In this document: in pieces, positions 1 to 5,160 of the stretch
Numbering within the stretch: position 1 is the first letter of the stretch
Layout of the letters: every line of letters starts with the position of its first letter
DNA from: Candidatus Iainarchaeum sp.
GTDB lineage: Archaea; Iainarchaeota; Iainarchaeia; Iainarchaeales; JAAZKV01
Assembly (NCBI GenBank): GCA_026397035.1
Contig: JAPLVQ010000082.1
Coordinates: forward strand, 12,956 to 19,323
Length of the DNA stretch: 6,368 bases
Direction of reading: 5' to 3'
Position numbers and translations under genes: made by a program
The notes under the pieces: model-generated
Database searches by the model: none
Told to the model about the DNA's origin: nothing
What the model saw: only the letters and a program-made list of their open reading frames with translations

Positions 1-898
1 AAATAAGAACAGTGTCAGCAATTGCAAAGAGAGCAACAATGCTAATCCAAAAACCTGCGCTTGGAGCAATAACTTTCTCTGCTACAAGCGCAAGCGGACC
101 TTCTGTAAGGGGAAGAGAAGGGTTGGAAGCCTGGGCAAGTTCAGCTGGGGGAATCGCGCTTACTGCGACGATTGAAATCAAAACATAAATAATTGTAGTA
201 AATAAGAGTGAGTAAATAATAGCTTTAGGCGCGTTATTTTTTGCGTCCTTTATTTCTTCAGAAATGTTTGCTACTTGCTCGAAACCCAAATATGCGAAAA
301 AAATCAAAGCAGCCGCGGAGAATAAACTTGGGATTAGAGAAAAAGAGTTTTCTATTAATGTTTGTCCGCCCAAACCTTGAAGCAAGTCCACTGACCCAAT
401 AAATCGCAAACCAAAAACAATAATTGCTACTAAACCGATAATTGTTAAGAACGTAAAAATCGCGTTAAGAGAAACACTCTTTTTAATACCAAAAAGATTT
501 ACAAGAGAAAGCAGGATAACTACACTAACTGCGACAATAACTGCTTCAAATCCAAAGAAAAACTTAAAATATGCAGCAAAACCCCAAGCGACAGTAGCTG
601 CCGAGAAAACTGCAGTAAGAAAAGTTAAAAAACCCGCAAAAAAGCCAATTTTTTTGTTTCCGAAAGCATTAATAGCAAAAACGGATTCAGCAGCTTCTCT
701 TGCGAACAAGTGAGTAAGCTTTGAATAAGAATAAGCAGTAAGTCCTGCAATCGCCGCAGCAATGATAAATGAAGCCCACAAAAGATTTCCAGTAATTCCG
801 GCCGCAAAACCAATTAAGGTATAAATTCCTGCCCCAACAATTGCGCCAACAGCATAAATAGTCGCCTGGCTTAAAGAAACACTCTTATCAAGACGCAT
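1..898 (-). CDS. APC-superfamily amino acid permease, N-terminal part (runs off left edge)
   Basis: Integral membrane transporter of the amino acid-polyamine-organocation superfamily (LeuT fold), which moves amino acids or related amines across the cytoplasmic membrane, usually coupled to H+ or Na+. The visible 299 residues hold about eight hydrophobic segments, near residues 12-32, 37-60, 84-110, 115-135, 144-165, 190-210, 225-250 and 280 onwards. The unwound TM1 substrate motif GAGIY is at 22-26. The TM6 and following-loop signature is at about 201-224: FAYLGFE, then EE at 214-215 and P224. Full-length relatives have 430-500 residues, so the C-terminal third lies beyond base 1. The ATG at 896-898 is chosen because an in-frame stop lies about 20 bases upstream and an AT-rich TATA-like stretch sits near 916-926. 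The next gene upstream on this strand ends 51 bp away. Substrate cannot be assigned. The 62-codon ORF inside 625-813 is in another frame and is a shadow. Confidence 0.92.
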   Translation of the reverse strand, partial: MRLDKSVSLSQATIYAVGAIVGAGIYTLIGFAAGITGNLLWASFIIAAAIAGLTAYSYSKLTHLFAREAAESVFAINAFGNKKIGFFAGFLTFLTAVFSAATVAWGFAAYFKFFFGFEAVIVAVSVVILLSLVNLFGIKKSVSLNAIFTFLTIIGLVAIIVFGLRFIGSVDLLQGLGGQTLIENSFSLIPSLFSAAALIFFAYLGFEQVANISEEIKDAKNNAPKAIIYSLLFTTIIYVLISIVAVSAIPPAELAQASNPSLPLTEGPLALVAEKVIAPSAGFWISIVALFAIADTVLI

Positions 899-949
899 AA
901 CAAAAACCAAAGACAAAAATTAATCTAAACCAATTTTGACTATGTTCCT

Positions 950-1615
950 CTAATTGTGCCTTTTTTTTGATTCCTTAGGCGCGATTCGTACATAACCACT
1001 TCTTGGAGTAGTAATTCTTTTAAGGGGGTATTTTCCCAAACGAACCCTTTTTTGAAGAGGAGTCGGACCATAAACCCCCTCTCTGAATTCTTTTGTTTGA
1101 GAAAAAATTGCATAACCTATTATAGCGAGAATTGCAAAACCAATATAATTGAAATATTTTGGAGTGCTTAATGGAAGAAGGTTAATATCAGGATCAAGGT
1201 AAAAGAAAATCGCAAGTGCCAAAACCACTGTGTAAAGAATTTCCACGATGAAAAAAGCCGCTCTCCTTCTAGTAGTAAACCTCAACTTTAATTTTGGGGT
1301 TCCAAGAAGCAACCTTGAAAAATTATGATGAATAAACCACACAGTTTTATCTCTCAAGGCAATCCCGAGGTAAATAATTATCAGAGTAGACAAAGTAATA
1401 AAAAAACAAATGACATTACTTACAAAAACAGGATTCTGAAAAAAAGCTATTTGTTTATTAATAATTCCAATTCCTAAGAAATAATTTATTTGAAATACAC
1501 TAAGGAACAACAAAATAGTTTCTTCAATTATATAAGCAATAGCCATTCTTTCGGACAAAATATTACGCAATTCAAAAAAGCTTTTTAAACCCGAACAAGA
1601 CTTTGAATAACGCAT
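950..1615 (-). CDS. Four-helix integral membrane protein of unknown function
   Basis: Not recognised as a known family. The 221 residues show four hydrophobic stretches, about 24-52 (interrupted by EE at 31-32), 62-87, 119-140 and 155-172. Basic loops lie between and after them: positive charge sits at about 100-118 (TPKLKLRFTTRRR) and in the 50-residue tail from 173, which is rich in K and R. By the positive-inside rule both ends and the middle loop would be cytoplasmic. The soluble tail contains YGPTPLQKRVRLGKYPLKR and might bind nucleic acid or membrane phosphates; that is speculation. The ATG at 1613-1615 is supported by a TATA-like box centred about 26 bp upstream, giving a leaderless mRNA. 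It lies 51 bp upstream of the permease gene on the same strand, so co-transcription is possible, but the permease may also have its own weak promoter. Confidence 0.75.
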   Translation of the reverse strand: MRYSKSCSGLKSFFELRNILSERMAIAYIIEETILLFLSVFQINYFLGIGIINKQIAFFQNPVFVSNVICFFITLSTLIIIYLGIALRDKTVWFIHHNFSRLLLGTPKLKLRFTTRRRAAFFIVEILYTVVLALAIFFYLDPDINLLPLSTPKYFNYIGFAILAIIGYAIFSQTKEFREGVYGPTPLQKRVRLGKYPLKRITTPRSGYVRIAPKESKKRHN

Positions 1616-1636
1616 GAAACTAATACTCCAAAGTAC

Positions 1637-1645
1637 TAAATAAAG
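1637..1645 (-). promoter_or_regulatory. TATA-like box for the membrane protein gene
   Basis: The minus strand reads TTTATTTAG here, centred about 26 bp upstream of the ATG at 1613-1615. This is the spacing of an archaeal TBP box to the transcription start, which predicts a leaderless transcript. Confidence 0.45.
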
Positions 1646-1733
1646 GTATTGGTGGCAGAAAGGGGGTGAAACGAAAATCGGTTATACTAAAACAAAATTG
1701 AAGAATGACGGCGTATGTCCTGCTGTGGAAAAT

Positions 1734-1802
1734 ATTTTGGTAGGGTAAATATTCTGTTGAGGCAAATGTTTTAGTTGAGGCAAATATTCTGGTAAGGCAA
1801 AT
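1734..1802. repeat. Four tandem 17-18 bp direct repeats in the divergent spacer
   Basis: Four consecutive imperfect copies: 1734-1750, 1751-1767, 1768-1785 (18 bp) and 1786-1802. The best-conserved half is TTGAGGCAAAT, which appears as GTAGGGTAAAT in copy 1 and GTAAGGCAAAT in copy 4; a partial TTAAGGCA follows. The array ends about 20 bp before the TATA box of the pilin gene and lies 119 bp from the opposite gene. The unit is not a multiple of three, so it is not coding. The position suits an upstream activator or repressor binding array, but it could also be a simple tandem duplication. Confidence 0.7.
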
Positions 1803-1822
1803 TAAGGCAGTCAAGTCAATTA

Positions 1823-1830
1823 TTATATAT
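1823..1830 (+). promoter_or_regulatory. TATA box of the pilin-like gene
   Basis: TTATATAT is centred about 25 bp before the ATG at 1851, so transcription should begin at or within a base or two of the start codon (leaderless). The sequence between the two is T/G-rich with no ribosome binding site. Confidence 0.65.
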
Positions 1831-1850
1831 TCTTAAGTGGTTGTTTTGTT

Positions 1851-2084
1851 ATGTTTTCTGGGAGTTGGGGTTCGCGAAAAGGATTAGTCGCGCAGGGTAC
1901 GGTTGAGTATTTGGTTATTGTTGCGGTTGTTGTTGTTTTGGGTTTGGTTAGTGTTTATTCTAATTTTTCGCCTTTTAGTAATGTTACTAATGTTAGTTCT
2001 ACTTCGGGTAAAGTTGCTAATAATATTGGTGTTGAGGGTATTAGTGTTGTTTCGGCGGTTGTTGACTTGAATTTGACTTGCTAG
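1851..2084 (+). CDS. Short class III signal-peptide (type IV pilin-like) protein
   Basis: Precursor of an archaeal surface filament subunit or minor pseudopilin. The leader of 14 residues contains R9 and K10. It is followed by the processing site GLVA|QGTVEYL, with Q15 as +1 and E19 as +5; a class III prepilin peptidase (EppA/PibD type) would cut before Q15. A hydrophobic helix spans about 20-36, as in type IV pilin N-termini. The mature chain would be only 63 residues, short for a major pilin, with a single Cys at the last position. It has four N-X-S/T sequons, at N38, N44, N47 and N74, which fit archaeal N-glycosylation (inference). Val makes up 18 of 77 residues and 17 of those use GTT, a T-ending bias much stronger than in the neighbours. 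The ATG is set by the TATA box 25 bp upstream. No peptidase, ATPase or TadC-like gene is in the window, so the gene stands alone. Confidence 0.88.
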   Translation: MFSGSWGSRKGLVAQGTVEYLVIVAVVVVLGLVSVYSNFSPFSNVTNVSSTSGKVANNIGVEGISVVSAVVDLNLTC

Positions 2085-2120
2085 TATATGAAATAGTTTT
2101 AAGAAATCATTTTGAAAGAT

Positions 2121-2150
2121 TATTATATTCTATTTTTAAAGGGTTTATTT
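2121..2150 (+). terminator. T-rich convergent 3' region (probable terminator)
   Basis: The 66 bp between the pilin stop and the convergent gene's stop contain the T-rich tracts TTCTATTTTT and GGGTTTATTTTC without a strong GC hairpin. T-rich tracts of this sort terminate archaeal RNA polymerase. The assignment rests on composition and position only. Confidence 0.35.
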
Positions 2151-2465
2151 TCATCTTGGCGGCTTTGGGTCTTTGGCTAGTGCGCGTTCTTTTTCTCTGA
2201 TTGATTCTTTTGCAGTTGGAAATCTTTTTACAATCGCACTCTGATCAATGCTTGCAATAATATTGTGCTTAACCAGTGCATTTGGGGGATGGTCCTGTTT
2301 AATTTGTTTTGCTTGTTTAGTCCGTTCATAAAAAGCGGCAAGACGCTCTCTGACTAACTTTTCATGCAATGTTCTTCTTAGCGCATTATTCATTTTTTGG
2401 TCCGCGAGTTCCCTCTTAACCTGGCCGCTAATATTCCACCTTCGAAAAAAACTTACTATGCTCAA
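2151..2465 (-). CDS. Small basic helical protein of unknown function
   Basis: No family is recognised. The 104-residue chain has 24 Lys/Arg, no Cys, and is predicted mostly helical, with charged segments at about 12-55 (VKRELADQK, LHEKLVRERLAAFYERTKQ) and 80-100 (AKESIREKERALAKD). This fits a nucleic-acid-binding or ribosome-associated protein, but there is no diagnostic motif. The start is TTG at 2463-2465. A stop in the same frame lies three codons upstream, and the next start is an ATG at 2391-2393 (residue 25), which would remove the FFRRW segment. A TATA-like box at 2497-2505 would start the RNA about 10 bases before TTG, which favours the longer form. The gene converges on the pilin gene. 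Confidence 0.6.
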   Translation of the reverse strand: MSIVSFFRRWNISGQVKRELADQKMNNALRRTLHEKLVRERLAAFYERTKQAKQIKQDHPPNALVKHNIIASIDQSAIVKRFPTAKESIREKERALAKDPKPPR

Positions 2466-2496
2466 ATAAATTCACTATAAATTTAACTACTTGGGT

Positions 2497-2505
2497 GTAT
2501 AAAAG
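2497..2505 (-). promoter_or_regulatory. TATA-like box for the 104-residue basic protein
   Basis: The minus strand reads CTTTTATAC, centred about 36 bp before the TTG start at 2465. That places the transcription start near 2475, with a leader of about 10 bases. Confidence 0.4.
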
Positions 2506-2660
2506 AGTTTGGTGAGGGAAGAAGAAAGTTTCTTAGTTTTTAGAGGGATTTTGTAGAAGAAGGATTTTTGAGGGTTAGCGATAAACTAATTTTCGGGATT
2601 TATGCCAAATCAATTTTTAGGTTTAGGAGGCTTTTCTGACTAAATTAATCCTTTTGTAAA

Positions 2661-2939
2661 TCACTTGGTTTGCGATTTTTTCTTTTTCAATATGCTTGAT
2701 GTCATCAATAATTCTTTTGCTATTAAAATCCGTTCATCAGTTGCCATGGTATTTCTTGAAGCAAGTTCCATAAACATTGCGACCCGTCTTTTACCGAATT
2801 TATGCCGCAAATAAGCCAAAAGCTGTTTTGTGTCTAACTTCCTTTCAGGTACATTTATTGTGCAATCAAAATGAAGCCCTCCGTTCTTTTTTGGGGCGGT
2901 AATTCTAAAGCCCCTAACATTTACTCTTGAACCGGACAT
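2661..2939 (-). CDS. Small basic protein of unknown function
   Basis: Not recognised. The 92 residues suggest a small alpha/beta layout. A likely strand-rich first third comes first (VRGFRITAPKK, then HFDCTINVPER at about 23-33). Two helices follow, at about 38-49 and 53-62, and a third at 70-80 precedes the lysine-rich tail KKKKSQTK. It has 21 Lys/Arg and one Cys (C26). The ATG at 2937-2939 begins about 8 bases after the transcription start predicted from the TATA box at 2969-2976. The longer 3' side (2466-2660) contains no ORF of note, only AT-rich spacer with the next gene's promoter. Confidence 0.65.
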   Translation of the reverse strand: MSGSRVNVRGFRITAPKKNGGLHFDCTINVPERKLDTKQLLAYLRHKFGKRRVAMFMELASRNTMATDERILIAKELLMTSSILKKKKSQTK

Positions 2940-2968
2940 AAAAACTCACGCTCTAAACACTCCTTTGG

Positions 2969-2976
2969 TTTATATA
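2969..2976 (-). promoter_or_regulatory. TATA box for the 92-residue protein
   Basis: The minus strand reads TATATAAA (TTTATATA on the plus strand), centred 33 bp upstream of the ATG at 2939. It lies in the 54 bp between this gene and the stop of the gene upstream. It implies a short leader of roughly 8 bases and separate transcription. Confidence 0.55.
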
Positions 2977-2993
2977 GAATATTCACTTCTTAA

Positions 2994-3419
2994 TTATAAA
3001 TTACTCTGTTTTGAGTCTTTTGATTGATTTTGTTGGTTTTTTGATTCTCCCCGCAAAATCCTTAGCACTGTTGTTTTGAATTCGAACTTGTCGGGTTTGA
3101 TTCTTTTTATTTTGAAATGACTCCTTGCCTGTCTTTTTGCTTCTCTTATCACTTCTTTTCCGAAAGCCGAGCGGGTTAATTCATCAAGCGCCGGGGTTGG
3201 TTCGCGTCTAAGCGCATGAAGAAAATCCTCATAATGTTGTGAAGAACTTTCGACAATCGGACTTTCTTTTCGAATAAGCAGGGGTTTTGAAAGTTTAAGG
3301 CTTCGGGTTTTAAACAAAGGGTTTTCTCTCCTTCTTAGGGGGAATTTTTTTTGCTTTCTTTTTTGGGAGATTCTTTGAGCCATAGAAACATTTTGATTTA
3401 GAGAAATTCTTTTTGGCAT
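2994..3419 (-). CDS. Very basic protein of unknown function
   Basis: Not recognised. In 141 residues, 36 are Lys or Arg. The first 50 residues are disorder-prone and highly cationic (ISQKRKQKKF, then PLRRRENP). A more structured middle follows, at about 60-125 (HYEDFLHALRR, ALDELTRSAFGKEVIREAKRQARSHF, then KFEFKTTVLRILRG). The tail is rich in N, Q, S and K. The pattern of a cationic extension plus a compact core is common in ribosomal and nucleoid proteins, but no specific motif supports naming it. There is no Cys. The ATG at 3417-3419 lies about 24-26 bp downstream of a perfect TATA palindrome, so the mRNA should be leaderless. Confidence 0.68.
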   Translation of the reverse strand: MPKRISLNQNVSMAQRISQKRKQKKFPLRRRENPLFKTRSLKLSKPLLIRKESPIVESSSQHYEDFLHALRREPTPALDELTRSAFGKEVIREAKRQARSHFKIKRIKPDKFEFKTTVLRILRGESKNQQNQSKDSKQSNL

Positions 3420-3437
3420 TATTAAATAACAATGGGC

Positions 3438-3447
3438 TTATATATAA
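3438..3447 (-). promoter_or_regulatory. TATA box abutting the upstream gene's stop codon
   Basis: TTATATATAA, identical on both strands, is centred about 24 bp before the ATG at 3419. It lies directly against the stop codon at 3448-3450 of the gene upstream. A separate start site this close to an upstream stop shows strong compaction, and because the box is symmetrical the BRE or start-site context must set direction. Confidence 0.6.
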
Positions 3448-4050
3448 CTATTTCTTTGGGATTGGAATTGATTTTTTTATTCCCGCCCAGTACTGAGGCC
3501 GGGCAGGATGAAGGGTCCTTGATAATAGCCTTGGATTAAGACCACCGTTTTTAATTAAATTTGAGTAAGTCATACCAACGCAGGCATCTTGAATGATATG
3601 TATTGATTTGTCTGATGTTGGATTGCGGGCTCGCAAACTCATTTCGTGTTCCAAAATATGGTTTTTTTGATTAAACGTAGCGTCATTTTTGTTTTTGTAA
3701 ATAGTACCTGTATGCTGTCCGCCTAAAAAAATTTTTTTTATCCCTACACTTTTTAACAAATCTGATAAATCCTTTTGAGAATCATCCAACTTCTCTTTAT
3801 TCTCTAATACGGGTGAATCAGGTCTGGTTTTTAGTATAAAACACTTTGCGCGTTTTGCCATAAGCAGGCCTCTTAGTTCGTGAACTCTCCATGTCACTTC
3901 AAGTATTATAACAGGTACTTTTGTGGTGGCAAGAATTTTATTCAAGCTGTTTTCATTGTAATAAGGATGAACAAGCACAATTGCTTTCCCTTTGGATGTT
4001 TTCACCATTTTCTCAAGTTGTTTTCGTTTTTCTTCAGAAAGTAAGTCCAT
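3448..4050 (-). CDS. Predicted alpha/beta protein of unknown function
   Basis: Family not recognised with confidence. The 200 residues alternate helices and short hydrophobic strands as in a Rossmann-like sandwich: KAIVLVHPYY at about 22-31, VPVIILEV 45-52, KCFILKT 69-75, IKKIFLGGQHTGT 104-116 and IHIIQDACVGMT 150-161. The pair 'IKKIFLGGQ.T' and 'IIQDACVG' faintly recalls the last two strands of isochorismatase-like hydrolases. The N-terminal Asp and the CV-TA element of that family are not apparent, so no enzymatic role is claimed. The C-terminus from about 170 is basic. The start is taken as ATG 4048-4050, two codons after a TTG, because the TATA box at 4071-4080 is centred 25-26 bp upstream of this ATG, giving a leaderless message. 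Confidence 0.75.
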   Translation of the reverse strand: MDLLSEEKRKQLEKMVKTSKGKAIVLVHPYYNENSLNKILATTKVPVIILEVTWRVHELRGLLMAKRAKCFILKTRPDSPVLENKEKLDDSQKDLSDLLKSVGIKKIFLGGQHTGTIYKNKNDATFNQKNHILEHEMSLRARNPTSDKSIHIIQDACVGMTYSNLIKNGGLNPRLLSRTLHPARPQYWAGIKKSIPIPKK

Positions 4051-4070
4051 AACCAATTTATATTTTTGGG

Positions 4071-4080
4071 ATATAAATAC
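4071..4080 (-). promoter_or_regulatory. TATA box of the alpha/beta protein gene
   Basis: The minus strand reads GTATTTATAT, centred 25-26 bp upstream of the ATG at 4048-4050. This spacing decides between the ATG and the TTG two codons before it. Confidence 0.6.
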
Positions 4081-4198
4081 TTTTGCAAGTCGAAATTGGA
4101 ATTGTTTAGAGTAGTTGGCTAGTTTTGGATTGGACTAGTCGTAAGCCAGCTGAAAGATTTCTCAAGAAAACTCTTTTTCCTAAAGAAGTATTGTTTTG

Positions 4199-4513
4199 TT
4201 AGTGCTTTTCCGCCCAAGCCTTTAGTTTCTCAATTATTTCAATTAGTTCTTCTGACTTTGGTGTCAAAGCGTATTCGGTCTTTACAGGGGTTCCTAAGAT
4301 TAACGCTTTAGTTAGGAGCTTATCTGATTCCATCTTTTTTAAGCGCAAAGAAAGCATTCTTGGGTTAAGCGTAGGAACAGCTTTAAGGATTTGGTTAAAA
4401 CCCGCTCGGCGGTTAGTTTTCAATAAAGCGTCAAGAATCAAAAGATCATGTTTCTTGCCGACAAGTTCAAGCGCTTTCTCTAAAGAATTTGTTTTCTCTA
4501 TATTTTTTCCCAT
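4199..4513 (-). CDS. HxlR-type winged helix-turn-helix transcriptional regulator
   Basis: Cytoplasmic DNA-binding regulator, expected to act as a dimer on a dyad operator. The family pattern is clear along the 104 residues: GKKHDLLILDALL at about 19-31 (family: GGKW..LIL..L), then a helix-turn-helix at about 36-67 (GFNQILKAVPTLNPRMLSLRLKKM). A wing with the typical VKTEYALTPK follows at about 77-86, and a last amphipathic helix ends in W100. There is no cysteine, so it is not a thiol redox sensor like YodB or HypR. The usual Trp after GK is His22. Length is normal for the family (100-120). The ATG at 4511-4513 is chosen; a GTG at 4520-4522 would add three residues and cannot be excluded. Upstream are AT-rich phased repeats and a 19-bp palindrome shared with the divergent small gene. 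Confidence 0.88.
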   Translation of the reverse strand: MGKNIEKTNSLEKALELVGKKHDLLILDALLKTNRRAGFNQILKAVPTLNPRMLSLRLKKMESDKLLTKALILGTPVKTEYALTPKSEELIEIIEKLKAWAEKH

Positions 4514-4537
4514 AAAAATCACTTTATTCTTAAAATT

Positions 4538-4640
4538 TTGTTCAAAATCTTAAAAACTTATTCAAATCTAAAAAATTTATTTAAATCCTTAAATTTTATT
4601 CAAACCCCAAAAAATTCATTCAAATTGTACTAAAATTCAA
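4538..4640. repeat. Degenerate 19-20 bp phased AT-rich repeats upstream of the HxlR gene
   Basis: The core TTCAAA with a following A-run recurs at 4541, 4561, 4580 (as TTTAAA), 4599, 4619 and, weaker, 4636 (TTCAAC). The intervals are 20, 19, 19, 20 and 17 bp. The consensus is about TTATTCAAATCnnAAAAAA. Further TTTAAAAC and TCAAAAA fragments continue, more degenerate, to about 4715. Regular A-tracts near two helical turns suggest bent or easily melted DNA, or a cooperative protein-binding array. No ORF crosses it. Confidence 0.6.
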
Positions 4641-4722
4641 CTAAACTCAAGAACAATTTTTCTAAAACTCAATTGAACTCAAAAATATGTTCATAAAACC
4701 TATTTAAAACCAAATTGTCCAC

Positions 4723-4741
4723 AACTATACATTGTATAGTT
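4723..4741. promoter_or_regulatory. Perfect 19-bp palindrome, candidate operator
   Basis: AACTATACA-T-TGTATAGTT has two exact 9-bp arms around a single central base (4732). It lies between the HxlR-type gene and the divergent small gene, 37 bp upstream of the latter's TATA box centre. Size and symmetry fit a winged-helix dimer site. The assignment to the adjacent regulator is inferred from position. Confidence 0.5.
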
Positions 4742-4764
4742 AGTTACTTTTTTAAAGCTACTTA

Positions 4765-4774
4765 TTTAAATATA
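4765..4774 (+). promoter_or_regulatory. TATA box of the divergent small gene
   Basis: TTTAAATATA is centred 25-26 bp upstream of the ATG at 4795, the same geometry as the other leaderless genes in the window. It is the main support for calling that small gene. Confidence 0.55.
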
Positions 4775-4794
4775 GTTTGGTAGTAATTGGTGGT

Positions 4795-4953
4795 ATGAAC
4801 TGGATGAAATTCGTTAAAAGTGAAGAGACAGTACTTCACTCAAAAAGTCACAACTATTACCTTGATTTGGTAATGGCTGAAATCCTTGAGAATAGTACTC
4901 TAGCCCACTGGGTAAGAGAAACTAACGAAAAGCTGAGTATAAGAAATTATTAA
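4795..4953 (+). CDS. 52-residue small protein of unknown function, divergent from the HxlR gene
   Basis: An ORF from ATG 4795-4797 to TAA 4951-4953 encodes 52 residues beginning MNWMKFVKSEETVLHSKSHN and ending EKLSIRNY. Composition is protein-like: balanced charges, two Trp, no Cys, and a probable helix at about 22-34 (YLDLVMAEILENS). There is no membrane segment or signal peptide. It resembles no family I know. Support for its being real is a TATA box at the right distance for a leaderless message, the palindrome just upstream, and its place opposite a regulator, where the controlled target is often found. A second in-frame ATG is residue 4. It is followed at once by DNA with compensating inverted repeats, so it may share a transcript with a structured RNA. 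It could be a regulator's small effector, a toxin-like peptide or a chance ORF. Confidence 0.5.
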   Translation: MNWMKFVKSEETVLHSKSHNYYLDLVMAEILENSTLAHWVRETNEKLSIRNY

Positions 4954-4977
4954 GTCCGGTGATTAAGACTCCCTAAC

Positions 4978-5070
4978 ACGCTAAGTGAGATTAATTACTT
5001 AAAAAATGAAAGAAAAACAAGAAATGCGAGAACCAAGAATTAAGGGGTTAGTTTTTGGGTTCTTTAGCGT
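4978..5070 (+). other. Long-range inverted repeats upstream of the structured RNA block
   Basis: ACGCTAA (4978-4984) is exactly complementary to TTAGCGT (5064-5070). AGAACC (5029-5034) is exactly complementary to GGTTCT (5058-5063). The two 3' strands are directly adjacent, so the helices could nest and stack in one RNA. A competing local hairpin, TAAGT/ACTTA, lies at 4982-5001. The elements fall between the 52-codon gene and the stronger fold at 5079-5160, and may belong to the same RNA. The stems are short, so chance is possible. Confidence 0.3.
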
Positions 5071-5078
5071 TTTTTAGA

Positions 5079-5160
5079 AAGGTCCCGCCTAATAAAGTCC
5101 AAAGAGACTTGGGGGGTTCGCTAAGGCAAGACGAACCAAAATTGGGGTTGGGCGGACCTT
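5079..5160 (+). ncRNA. Candidate structured RNA, three-way-junction fold
   Basis: This 82-nt block is about half G+C, well above its surroundings, which marks RNA genes in AT-rich archaea. A closing stem pairs 5079-5089 (AAGGTCCCGCC) with 5151-5160 (GGCGGACCTT): ten pairs with one bulged C. Inside it, AAGTC 5095-5099 pairs with GACTT 5106-5110, and GGTTCG 5115-5120 pairs with CGAACC 5132-5137 around the loop CTAAGGCAAGA. T-rich DNA follows directly, favouring plus-strand transcription. I see no TATA box close before it, so it may be the 3' part of the transcript from 4795. It does not match tRNA, 5S, SRP or RNase P RNA as I know them, nor a C/D box guide (no RTGATGA and CTGA pair). A mobile-element palindrome is the main alternative. 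Confidence 0.45.

Noticed and set aside
625..813. 62-codon minus-strand ORF within the permease region
   Set aside because: It is out of frame with the clear APC permease reading on the same strand, and its Leu-rich sequence is a frame shadow.
1620..1814. 64-codon minus-strand ORF with TTG start and FAST-like peptide repeats
   Set aside because: The peptide repeats come from the 17-18 bp tandem DNA repeats, whose unit is not a multiple of three. There is no promoter, and it covers the divergent regulatory spacer.
4116..4148. Weak hairpin TGGCTAGT...ACTAG...AGCCA between the HxlR gene and the next promoter
   Set aside because: The stem is interrupted and no T-run follows on the minus strand, so it is not convincing as a terminator.
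4538..4715. CRISPR array or replication-origin repeats
   Set aside because: The units are contiguous and degenerate with no spacers. No origin-recognition-box sequence or cdc6/orc1 gene is present.
5006..5077. 23-codon plus-strand ORF beginning MKEKQEMREP
   Set aside because: It is too short, has no TATA box at the right distance, and overlaps the complementary segments of the putative structured RNA.
4951..5100. AAGTCCGG and AAAGTCC matches to the RNase P RNA conserved region I
   Set aside because: Only 7-8 bases match. The GAGGAA part and the 3' conserved partner region are not present at a proper distance.
5111..5160. tRNA-like GGTTCG segment
   Set aside because: There is no cloverleaf with anticodon arm and 7-bp acceptor stem. 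GGTTCG pairs locally with CGAACC around an 11-base loop.
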